Shown in pieces: positions 1 through 4,892 of a stretch of DNA of 5,996 bases (within the stretch, counting starts at the first letter, position 1; every line of letters begins with the position of its first letter). Where the stretch lies: NCBI GenBank assembly GCA_027451645.1, contig DAIDIX010000115.1:1-5996 (forward strand), given 5' to 3'. The position numbers and the translations under genes were made by a program. This stretch comes from Candidatus Dormiibacterota bacterium. GTDB taxonomy: Bacteria; Chloroflexota; Dormibacteria; Aeolococcales; Aeolococcaceae. The notes under the pieces are model-generated. The model made no database searches, was not told where the DNA came from, and saw nothing but the letters and a program-made list of their open reading frames with translations.

Positions 1-2
1 AG

Positions 3-1526
3 AGCCTTGCGAATGGAAGGCCGGAATTCCGCCCAGGAATTCCCAAGGACCTTGAGAAGCTCACGGAACGCGTGTTTGAAACCCTCTCCCCTGAGGAGAA
101 GCGTGCAGTCACAGCTGCAGCAGAAACGCTCTACCATTCCCCTGCTTCCTCAACCCGTGATGTCCTGGCCCGCTCCCTCACGAGGAGATTTGCTGGCACT
201 GCTGTTGGAGAGCAGTCCCATTCCCAGAGTGAGGGCAGCGGTGCTGACGAATCTCCCGATGCCAGCACGAAAGAGACACCGGAAAAGGAATCGGATGGGC
301 AGCAGTCACCATCTGCAGGACATGCTGCTGGCGAGGAGGGAGAAGGAGCATCATCCCAGGACTCCCGACCTCGAGATGCAGATTCCCCTGGGGAGAATGC
401 TCCACAAGGCGAAATGGAGGAGTCCTCACCAAATGCAGGGGAACGTAGCTCGACAGAAGGTGCTGCTGGCTCTCCTCAAAAGTCTCCTGCAGGAGCATCC
501 GGCACGAATGGGAATCCTTCTGGACAGCCTGAGAGTGGATCTGGGCCTGCTCCCCTTCCGAAAACCGCTATGGAATCCATGAAGTCCAGTGGTGCAGAAG
601 AGCAGTCGACACACGCTGCTGGAGAAGACAGTCCCTCTCCTTCTGAGAGTGCCTCCCGGACCCGTGTAGATCCTCTCGGCTGTGCAGATGAGAGCACCCA
701 GGAGGAGACAGAGCAGCCTGACGGTTCATGGAAACCATCTGGACCCATGCATATTCAGCATGCGGACTCCCGACCTCAGCAGGACCTTCCCAAGAAGCTC
801 CCAGATGGTAGACGGGAGCATGCTGCTCCACATGCTTCAGGCGGAGCAGGAAGTTCGACATATGCCATTGGACAGCTGGTCATTGACGAACACACGAACA
901 GGAGCCATGCAGCAGTACCGATAACACAGCCAGCTGGTGCAACAGATACCGGGCAGATTCCGGAAGTCATGGAGAGGTGGGCTGAGGACAAGCAGGTATT
1001 CCGCACACGCCGTGGAGGAGGAACGATTCTCATCGACTGCTCAGGATCGATGTCGTGGGACTGGGAGGAACTCAAGAAGGCCATCAAGCGGTTTCCTACT
1101 CTCTGCATTGCTGTCTACAGCGGACGGGACAGCAGTGGACGTCTCTGCATCATTGGAAAGGATGGAAGATGGGCGGATTTTGATCCCACTCACATGAGCG
1201 GTGGCAATGAGGTGGATCTTGAAGCCCTCACCTGGCTCAGCTCCCAGAAGGGGCCCCGCGTGTGGCTTTCTGACGGCTATATCTGCGGCGGACGTGTGGG
1301 GGCGCTCGGACTCCCTGCAGCTGCAAAGGAAGCACGAACCCTTGCTGCACGCGGAAAGATCATTCGAGCGGAATCCATCGAGACTGCACTCGGAGTTCTC
1401 CGGGTGCATGGCATGAGGACGATCAAGGGGTCGTACAACGCCCATTCGCAGGAATTCATTCCAAGCAACTGGGTGGAGTCGAGAACCTTCCGTCCATACC
1501 GGTCCCCTTACAGTACGGGACTCTAA
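3..1526 (+). CDS. VWA-domain protein with long low-complexity linker (5'-partial)
   Basis: The frame is open to the left edge with no stop, so the N-terminus is missing; 507 residues are visible. The GTG at 72 is an internal codon and need not be the start. Visible residues 1-65 look like a short charged, probably helical domain (LEKLTERVFETLSPEEKRAV). Residues about 66-275 are rich in Ser, Glu, Gly, Pro and Ala and probably disordered. From about residue 335 there is a VWA fold: a beta strand ending in the metal-site motif DCSGS (345-349), a possible metal-site Thr near 396, and a second acidic loop in VWLSDG (Asp 424). The Cys in DxSxS is less common than other residues there but does not break the motif. 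VWA domains bind Mg2+/Mn2+ and mediate protein-protein contacts, often with MoxR-type AAA+ ATPases; any partner would lie outside the window. No signal peptide or membrane segment is visible. The domain call is firm; the cellular role is unknown. Confidence 0.85.
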   Translation, partial: SLANGRPEFRPGIPKDLEKLTERVFETLSPEEKRAVTAAAETLYHSPASSTRDVLARSLTRRFAGTAVGEQSHSQSEGSGADESPDASTKETPEKESDGQQSPSAGHAAGEEGEGASSQDSRPRDADSPGENAPQGEMEESSPNAGERSSTEGAAGSPQKSPAGASGTNGNPSGQPESGSGPAPLPKTAMESMKSSGAEEQSTHAAGEDSPSPSESASRTRVDPLGCADESTQEETEQPDGSWKPSGPMHIQHADSRPQQDLPKKLPDGRREHAAPHASGGAGSSTYAIGQLVIDEHTNRSHAAVPITQPAGATDTGQIPEVMERWAEDKQVFRTRRGGGTILIDCSGSMSWDWEELKKAIKRFPTLCIAVYSGRDSSGRLCIIGKDGRWADFDPTHMSGGNEVDLEALTWLSSQKGPRVWLSDGYICGGRVGALGLPAAAKEARTLAARGKIIRAESIETALGVLRVHGMRTIKGSYNAHSQEFIPSNWVESRTFRPYRSPYSTGL

Positions 1527-1567
1527 GGCATGGAGGGCCAGACTCGTGATACACTGCACTTCGTTGT

Positions 1568-1601
1568 AAGGAGGATCGGTCTGTTGATCGAGTGACTCCT
1601 T
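1568..1601 (+). other. Hairpin downstream of the VWA gene (possible weak terminator)
   Basis: AAGGAG (1568-1573) pairs with CTCCTT (1596-1601). Inside, TCGGTC (1576-1581) pairs with GATCGA (1586-1591), with one G-U pair and a TGTT loop; a small asymmetric internal loop separates the two 6-bp stems. It lies about 40 bases past the VWA stop codon, where a terminator would be expected. It is not followed by a T-run, so a classical intrinsic terminator is doubtful. Confidence 0.35.
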
Positions 1602-1619
1602 CCACCCGTGTACTGGGCG

Positions 1620-1697
1620 TTCTGCACACAATCCTGCTTCCCGCACGAGATACGAGTCAGCAAAGTTATCCACTTCCTGTGGATAGGTTGGGGATAA
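1620..1697. promoter_or_regulatory. DnaA-box cluster upstream of dnaA
   Basis: Sites compared with TTATNCACA: 1666-1674 + TTATCCACT, 1678-1686 - (reads CTATCCACA) and 1689-1697 - (reads TTATCCCCA), each one mismatch. A weaker outlier, TTCTGCACA, lies at 1620-1628 with one mismatch at position 3. The first two tight sites face each other and form a perfect 7-bp inverted repeat, TATCCAC (1667-1673) and GTGGATA (1679-1685), around a 5-base spacer. Three boxes within 32 bp next to dnaA is far beyond chance at this base composition. The likely role is one half of a two-part origin and/or DnaA control of its own gene. Confidence 0.75.
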
Positions 1698-1709
1698 CTA
1701 CGATAGAAT
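1680..1709 (+). promoter_or_regulatory. Candidate dnaA promoter
   Basis: A good -10 element TAGAAT lies at 1704-1709 (5 of 6 to TATAAT). A weaker -35-like TGGATA lies at 1680-1685 (4 of 6), with an 18-base spacer. The -35 falls inside the DnaA box at 1678-1686, and the box at 1689-1697 lies in the spacer, so bound DnaA would be expected to block RNA polymerase. The predicted transcription start is near 1715-1717. The -35 is weak, so this is a tentative call. Confidence 0.4.
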
Positions 1710-1716
1710 GCACGAA

Positions 1717-1739
1717 ATGCGGGGACAGTATCCCTGCAT
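1717..1739 (+). promoter_or_regulatory. Hairpin in the dnaA 5' leader
   Basis: ATGCGGGGA (1717-1725) pairs with TCCCTGCAT (1731-1739), giving nine consecutive pairs with one G-U (1721:1735) and a 5-base loop CAGTA. It ends 18 bases before the dnaA ATG and has no T-run. If the promoter above is right, the stem would begin at about the first base of the mRNA, where such stems often protect transcripts from decay. It could instead be an operator or affect translation, because dnaA has only a weak ribosome binding site. Confidence 0.5.
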
Positions 1740-1757
1740 GTACAACAGTGGACAGGC

Positions 1758-3173
1758 ATGGATGAAGTCACACGAGAACTCGACGGGGAAGTAACATTCG
1801 ATCCTCACCGGGTCTGGGAGATCGCGCAGGAGGAGCTGAAGTTTCAGCTGACTCGTCCCGGGTATGAGACGTGGCTCGCAAATGCGAAGCTCGTCAATGC
1901 GGAAGGTGCCACATACACGATCGGCGTACCCACGAAACTTGCACGTGACTGGCTCATGGAACGGTATGCTCCGCTCATCAAGGAGACTCTTGCCGGAATT
2001 CTCTCGAAGGATTGCGACCTTGTTATCACTGTGGTGGATACGCAGGAGACTCTGCCTCTCCCCGAGGATCCTCCATTCCGGGAAGCTGAGGAGTTTTCGG
2101 CATCCACGTATGGATCGCAGTTCGAAGATGAAACAAATGATGCTGTAATCAACCCGAATTTCACGTTCTCGACATTTGTTGTGGGAAACAGCAGCAGGTT
2201 TGCCCATGCTGCATGTCTTGCTGTTGCTGAAGCTCCGGGAAAGGCATACAATCCACTCTTCATTTACGGCGGTGTGGGTCTTGGCAAGACTCACCTCATG
2301 CATGCCATTGGCAATGCTGTTCGGGCAAAGACCCGCCGGCCTCCAAAAGTCGTCTATGTCACGTCGGAAAAGTTCACAAACGAGATGGTCCTTGCCATCC
2401 AGCAGGCAAAGACGAACGAATTCCGTCAGAAGTACCGGTCTGTCGATGTTCTGCTGATTGACGACATCCAGTTTCTTGCGGGAAAGGACCGGACTCAGGA
2501 AGAGTTCATCCACACCTTCAATGCCCTCTACGAGGTTAGCAAGCAGGTCGTCGTCTCCAGCGATCGCCCACCAAAGGACATTCCCACGCTCGAGGATCGC
2601 CTGCGGAGCAGGTTCGAGGGAGGATTGATCGCAGATATCAAGCCACCAGATTTTGAAACCCGTCTTGCCATTCTCCACAGCAAGCTTGGTACCAAGTCCT
2701 GGCTTGTAAGCGAGGAAGTCTGTGCCTTCATGGCACACCGCATACAGAAGAACATCCGCGAGCTTGAGGGAGCACTCATTCGTGTTCTCGCGCATGCCTC
2801 CATCAATCAGCGGCCTGTTTCACTTGAGGAAGCGCAGGGCATTCTTGCTGACATCATTCCTGATGCCACACCCCTCTCCTCTCTCAGCATCTCTGCAATA
2901 CAGCTCACTGTCGCCACATACTTTGGCATCACCCTCGAGGAGATGAACGGCAAGCGGCGTGACAAGCAGTTCGTTCTGCCCAGACAGGTTGCAATGTACC
3001 TCTGCCGGGAAGAAACGGATGCATCCCTCCCTGCAATCGGTTCCGCATTTGGAGGAAGAGATCATACGACTGTCCTCCATGCCATAGAGAAAATATCCGA
3101 ACTCCTTGGCGAGGATGAGCGGCTCGCTTCAGATATCGTTGCTCTTCAGACTCTTCTCCAGAACGCACAATGA
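1758..3173 (+). CDS. dnaA: Chromosomal replication initiator protein DnaA
   Basis: DnaA is the AAA+ ATPase that binds DnaA boxes and opens the origin. The 471-residue product is close to the family norm and shows all four domains. Domain I (about 13-95) has the usual WxxxxxxLKxxLTRPGYETWL pattern. A short variable acidic linker follows (about 96-130). Domain III begins at NPNFTFSTF (132) and carries Walker A GGVGLGKTH (171-179), Walker B VLLIDDIQF (231-239), sensor-1 region SSDRPP (267-272), and RLRSRF (281-286), in which Arg285 is the likely arginine finger. Domain IV has the basic GKRRDKQFVLPRQVAMYL region (398-415) and the DNA-binding signature FGGRDHTTVLHAI (431-443). No key residue is missing. 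The ATG at 1758 is the only reasonable start for a full domain I, though its ribosome binding site is weak (AGTGGA at 1747-1752, or ACAGG almost touching the ATG). DnaA boxes flank the gene on both sides. Confidence 0.98.
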   Translation: MDEVTRELDGEVTFDPHRVWEIAQEELKFQLTRPGYETWLANAKLVNAEGATYTIGVPTKLARDWLMERYAPLIKETLAGILSKDCDLVITVVDTQETLPLPEDPPFREAEEFSASTYGSQFEDETNDAVINPNFTFSTFVVGNSSRFAHAACLAVAEAPGKAYNPLFIYGGVGLGKTHLMHAIGNAVRAKTRRPPKVVYVTSEKFTNEMVLAIQQAKTNEFRQKYRSVDVLLIDDIQFLAGKDRTQEEFIHTFNALYEVSKQVVVSSDRPPKDIPTLEDRLRSRFEGGLIADIKPPDFETRLAILHSKLGTKSWLVSEEVCAFMAHRIQKNIRELEGALIRVLAHASINQRPVSLEEAQGILADIIPDATPLSSLSISAIQLTVATYFGITLEEMNGKRRDKQFVLPRQVAMYLCREETDASLPAIGSAFGGRDHTTVLHAIEKISELLGEDERLASDIVALQTLLQNAQ

Positions 3174-3186
3174 TGGGGGAAAAGCC

Positions 3187-3195
3187 TGTGGATGA
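3187..3195 (-). promoter_or_regulatory. DnaA box (TCATCCACA, one mismatch)
   Basis: The plus strand reads TGTGGATGA. This is the first of three same-direction boxes in the left half of the spacer. A poorer copy (TGTGGAAAC, 3210-3218, two mismatches) follows, and the word GAAACTG recurs at 3194-3200 and 3214-3220, exactly 20 bp apart. Confidence 0.6.
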
Positions 3196-3218
3196 AACTG
3201 CTCAGCCGGTGTGGAAAC

Positions 3219-3227
3219 TGTGGATAC
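3219..3227 (-). promoter_or_regulatory. DnaA box (GTATCCACA, one mismatch)
   Basis: The plus strand reads TGTGGATAC. It is embedded in a small perfect inverted repeat, ACTGT (3217-3221) and ACAGT (3226-3230). It lies 32 bp from the previous same-direction box and 30 bp from the next. Confidence 0.6.
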
Positions 3228-3241
3228 AGTCTGGGATGACC

Positions 3242-3282
3242 TGCTTCCTGTGGATATCCCCACCGGTTATGCACAGGAAGCA
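3242..3282. repeat. Inverted repeat of two extended DnaA boxes
   Basis: Left arm 3242-3257 and right arm 3267-3282 are inverted copies, identical at 14 of 16 positions, with the outer 11 bp perfect (TGCTTCCTGTG / CACAGGAAGCA). Each arm contains a DnaA box: 3249-3257 on the minus strand (ATATCCACA, one mismatch) and 3267-3275 on the plus strand (perfect TTATGCACA). The centre is a 9-bp GC-rich CCCCACCGG. The symmetry goes well beyond the 9-bp boxes, including the flanking GGAAGCA. Confidence 0.85.
3267..3275 (+). promoter_or_regulatory. Perfect DnaA box TTATGCACA
   Basis: This is an exact match to TTATNCACA and lies in the right arm of the inverted repeat at 3242-3282. Its sequence is identical to the perfect box on the opposite strand at 3391-3399, so the two bracket the AT-rich segment and face inward. 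It is probably a high-affinity anchor site. Confidence 0.85.
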
Positions 3283-3292
3283 CTTTCAAAAA

Positions 3293-3304
3293 TCCCATAT
3301 GGGA
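3293..3304. repeat. Perfect 12-bp palindrome TCCCATATGGGA
   Basis: The two halves are exact inverted copies with no spacer. It sits between the inverted DnaA boxes and the AT-rich element, outside any gene. The form suits a binding site for a dimeric protein, for example an origin or transcription regulator, but no family can be named from the sequence. Confidence 0.6.
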
Positions 3305-3319
3305 ACTCGATATTTTGAG

Positions 3320-3328
3320 TTATCCCCA
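3320..3328 (+). promoter_or_regulatory. DnaA box (TTATCCCCA, one mismatch)
   Basis: It has the same sequence as the minus-strand box at 1689-1697 upstream of dnaA. It directly precedes a GC-rich CCCGG (3334-3338) and a run of triplets resembling DnaA-trios, so it is the best candidate for the box from which DnaA extends onto single-stranded DNA. Confidence 0.6.
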
Positions 3329-3338
3329 GAATACCCGG

Positions 3339-3390
3339 CATATACTACTGCATCTATTTGATATATCAGTTCATGGTTACTATTAATGTG
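3339..3390. other. Candidate DNA unwinding element with DnaA-trio-like triplets
   Basis: An AT-rich segment follows a DnaA box and a short GC-rich block, the order described for the basal bacterial unwinding system studied in Bacillus subtilis. In one phase from 3342 the plus strand reads ATA CTA CTG CAT CTA, so the minus strand read 3'-5' gives GAT-type triplets at 3345, 3348 (GAC) and 3354. The repeat is imperfect. A 10-bp palindrome TGATATATCA (3359-3368) follows. Melting here would be favourable. Confidence 0.5.
3358..3386 (+). promoter_or_regulatory. Candidate dnaN promoter
   Basis: The -35 TTGATA (3358-3363, 5 of 6) and -10 TATTAA (3381-3386, 4 of 6) have the ideal 17-base spacing. The transcription start would fall near 3392-3394, inside the perfect DnaA box at 3391-3399, giving a leader of about 37 bases before the dnaN ATG at 3430. 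The promoter lies within the candidate unwinding segment, so initiation of replication and dnaN transcription may influence each other. Confidence 0.55.
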
Positions 3391-3399
3391 TGTGCATAA
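3391..3399 (-). promoter_or_regulatory. Perfect DnaA box at the dnaN transcription start
   Basis: The plus strand reads TGTGCATAA, an exact reverse complement of TTATGCACA. It closes the right side of the AT-rich segment and overlaps the predicted start point of the dnaN promoter, a position where bound DnaA would be expected to repress transcription. Confidence 0.8.
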
Positions 3400-3429
3400 A
3401 TCGGACACCAGGCACGAAGGATGGTTGAT

Positions 3430-4572
3430 ATGAAGTGTACGTTTCTTCCCTCACAGCTCAGCCAGGGACTGTCGCTTGTCCAGCGTGCTGTCTCGCAGCG
3501 ATCCACGCTTCCTGTGCTGGGCAATGTTCTCATTGAGACTGTTCCCGGAGGACTCCGTCTCTCCGCAACGAACCTCGATCTGGCAATTGTTGACACGGTT
3601 CCTGCAGATGTTGCAAAGGAGGGAAAGACATCCGTTCCTGCAAAACTCCTTGCTGACTATGTCGGATCACTCCTCGATGTTCCCTGCACGATGGAGCTCG
3701 ATCCTCAGGGCCGTGTGCTCAATCTCTCGTGCGGCCTTCACAAGACGAAACTTCATGTCATAGATCCAGCAGAGTTTCCACCACTTCCCGTGGCAGAAGG
3801 GGGTACTTCCGTACTTGTTGATGGAAAGACATTCGCATCAGGCGTGGCCCAAACAGTCATTGCAGCAAGCAGTGATGAGACAGAACGCGTATATACCGGT
3901 GTTCGGATCAAGGTGGATCCGGTTGCCCAGACAGTCACCCTTGCTGCAACAGACCGGCATCGCCTTGCCCTGAAGACGCTTCCTGCGAAGGAAATTCCCG
4001 ATGGCGATGAGCAGCTCATTGCCATTGTCCCTGCGAAGCATCTGCAGGAGGTATCCCGTGCAGTGAACGATGAGCGGAATGAAGTTGCGATCGCACTTGG
4101 GGGAACGACATCCTTCGTGACATTTACTGTGGGGGATGTGGTAGTGACAACCCGAACCATTGAGGGGAGATATCCGAAGGTGGAACAGGCGATTCCCGAG
4201 GCTGCAGGAACGACTGTTGTCCTACCGACTGCAGACCTTCGACGTGAAGCAAAGACTGCATCAATTCTTGCACGGGAAGAATCCAATCCCGTGCGCATGT
4301 CCATCACGAACGGCACAGTTGTACTCACTGCATGGTCCTCGGATGTCGGAGATGATGAGGTTCCCATTCCTGCAGATGTCACAGGGGAGGGGCTTGAGAT
4401 TTCCTTCAACTCCGGCTACTTTCTCGCAGCACTTGAGGCACTCGACAGCGATACTGTCCATATGTCTTTCAACAAGGCGGAGGAACCGGGAACCATACGG
4501 CCGCACGGAAGGGAAGATTACGTGTATCTCCTCATGCCAGTCCTCCATCCAGCTCTTCGGCCATCACTGTAG
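3430..4572 (+). CDS. dnaN: DNA polymerase III beta subunit (sliding clamp)
   Basis: DnaN forms the ring-shaped homodimer that tethers polymerase III to DNA and recruits other repair and replication proteins. The product has 380 residues, normal for the family, and opens with MKCTFLPSQLSQGLSLVQRA, followed by STLPVLGNVLIE (25-36), the standard clamp N-terminus. Further family signs are FPPLP (116-120), the VYTGVRI segment and TDRHRLAL in the second domain, and a C-terminal VYLLMPV like the clamp's usual YL(I/V)MP ending, here followed by an extra HPALRPSL tail. An ATG also exists at 3421 (adding MVD), but GAAGG at 3416-3420 directly abuts it, whereas it stands a good 9 bases before the ATG at 3430. 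Start 3430 therefore fits both the ribosome binding site and the family. Transcription is likely from the promoter at 3358-3386. Confidence 0.96.
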   Translation: MKCTFLPSQLSQGLSLVQRAVSQRSTLPVLGNVLIETVPGGLRLSATNLDLAIVDTVPADVAKEGKTSVPAKLLADYVGSLLDVPCTMELDPQGRVLNLSCGLHKTKLHVIDPAEFPPLPVAEGGTSVLVDGKTFASGVAQTVIAASSDETERVYTGVRIKVDPVAQTVTLAATDRHRLALKTLPAKEIPDGDEQLIAIVPAKHLQEVSRAVNDERNEVAIALGGTTSFVTFTVGDVVVTTRTIEGRYPKVEQAIPEAAGTTVVLPTADLRREAKTASILAREESNPVRMSITNGTVVLTAWSSDVGDDEVPIPADVTGEGLEISFNSGYFLAALEALDSDTVHMSFNKAEEPGTIRPHGREDYVYLLMPVLHPALRPSL

Positions 4573-4573
4573 A

Positions 4574-4591
4574 AGCCTCTGCATCGAGGTT
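4574..4591. terminator. Small hairpin between convergent dnaN and dciA stops
   Basis: The two stop codons are only 17 bases apart. AGCCTC (4574-4579) pairs with GAGGTT (4586-4591), including one G-U, around a 6-base loop, so the spacer is almost wholly a hairpin readable from both sides. No T-run follows on either strand, so at best it is a weak bidirectional terminator. Confidence 0.3.
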
Positions 4592-4892
4592 ACTGCCGTA
4601 CGCGGAAGGAACTGACGGTTCCCTCTCCGAGCCTGGCATTGAGGGTGTCAATGATGCGCTGCTGGTCGTAGTGGAGCTGCGTGGCAAACGAGGCGTTCGC
4701 CACCTGAACGGTAAGGTGGCCACTTCGGAATGAAACATGTGTGCAGAGAGCGTAGAGTTCTGGACCAAGGAGCTCTTTCAGGGAGTCTGCAACACGGGCA
4801 GTCGTAACGGGTGTATAGACGCCAAGAGATCTGAGGGAAGCATTGAGCAGATCTCCGATATGGTGTTCCGGGTGATGTTCCTGGTCAGTCAT
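4590..4892 (-). CDS. dciA: DciA-like (DUF721) replication protein
   Basis: This 100-residue protein matches the DUF721/DciA pattern: an N-terminal helix with IGDLLNASLRSLG (12-24), then LKELLGPELYALCTHVSFRSGHLTVQV, then ASFATQLHYDQQRIIDTLNARLG and a closing basic strand VSSFRVRQ. DciA is known as the widespread partner of the replicative helicase DnaB in bacteria lacking DnaC or DnaI. The Trp often found before the (V/L)xG motif is absent here. The gene starts inside the end of recF, overlapping by 8 bases (ATGACTGA), with a good ribosome binding site AGGTGA about 6 bases upstream of its ATG, within recF. That implies coupled translation in a recF-dciA operon. The family call rests on the pattern and the recF neighbourhood. 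Confidence 0.8.
   Translation of the reverse strand: MTDQEHHPEHHIGDLLNASLRSLGVYTPVTTARVADSLKELLGPELYALCTHVSFRSGHLTVQVANASFATQLHYDQQRIIDTLNARLGEGTVSSFRVRQ

Larger units (their letters stand above)
3174..3429. other. Likely oriC core (dnaA-dnaN spacer)
   Basis: This non-coding stretch holds six 9-mers within one mismatch of the DnaA box TTATNCACA, two of them perfect. The left part (3187-3282) carries most boxes; the right part (about 3283-3400) is clearly AT-richer and is the likely unwinding element. Boxes at 3187, 3219 and 3249 all point the same way, spaced 32 and 30 bp, close to three helical turns, which suits a DnaA filament. Position between dnaA and dnaN is the commonest bacterial origin location. 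I see no ORF, tRNA or insertion sequence here. Confidence 0.85.

Noticed and set aside
23..43. Two GGAATTCC palindromes 13 bp apart (23-30 and 36-43)
   Set aside because: They fall within coding sequence and are explained by Glu-Phe and Gly-Ile-Pro codons; two copies alone are not evidence of a site.
7..582. 191-codon frame overlapping the VWA gene in another phase
   Set aside because: It covers the low-complexity linker, whose GAG/AGC/CCT-rich codons leave other frames open; the peptide is Arg/Leu/Pro-rich and domain-free.
1698..2795. 365-codon open frame antisense to dnaA
   Set aside because: It lies entirely opposite a fully conserved dnaA, shows no recognisable domain, and has an atypical Cys/Arg/Ser-rich composition. 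It is a by-product of dnaA codon use.
3210..3218. Further DnaA-like 9-mer TGTGGAAAC
   Set aside because: Two mismatches from consensus; at most a weak site, so not listed as a box on its own.
3753..4409. 218-codon open frame antisense to dnaN
   Set aside because: It is opposite a well-conserved dnaN, is Ser/Thr/Val-rich with no domain pattern, and has no supporting context.
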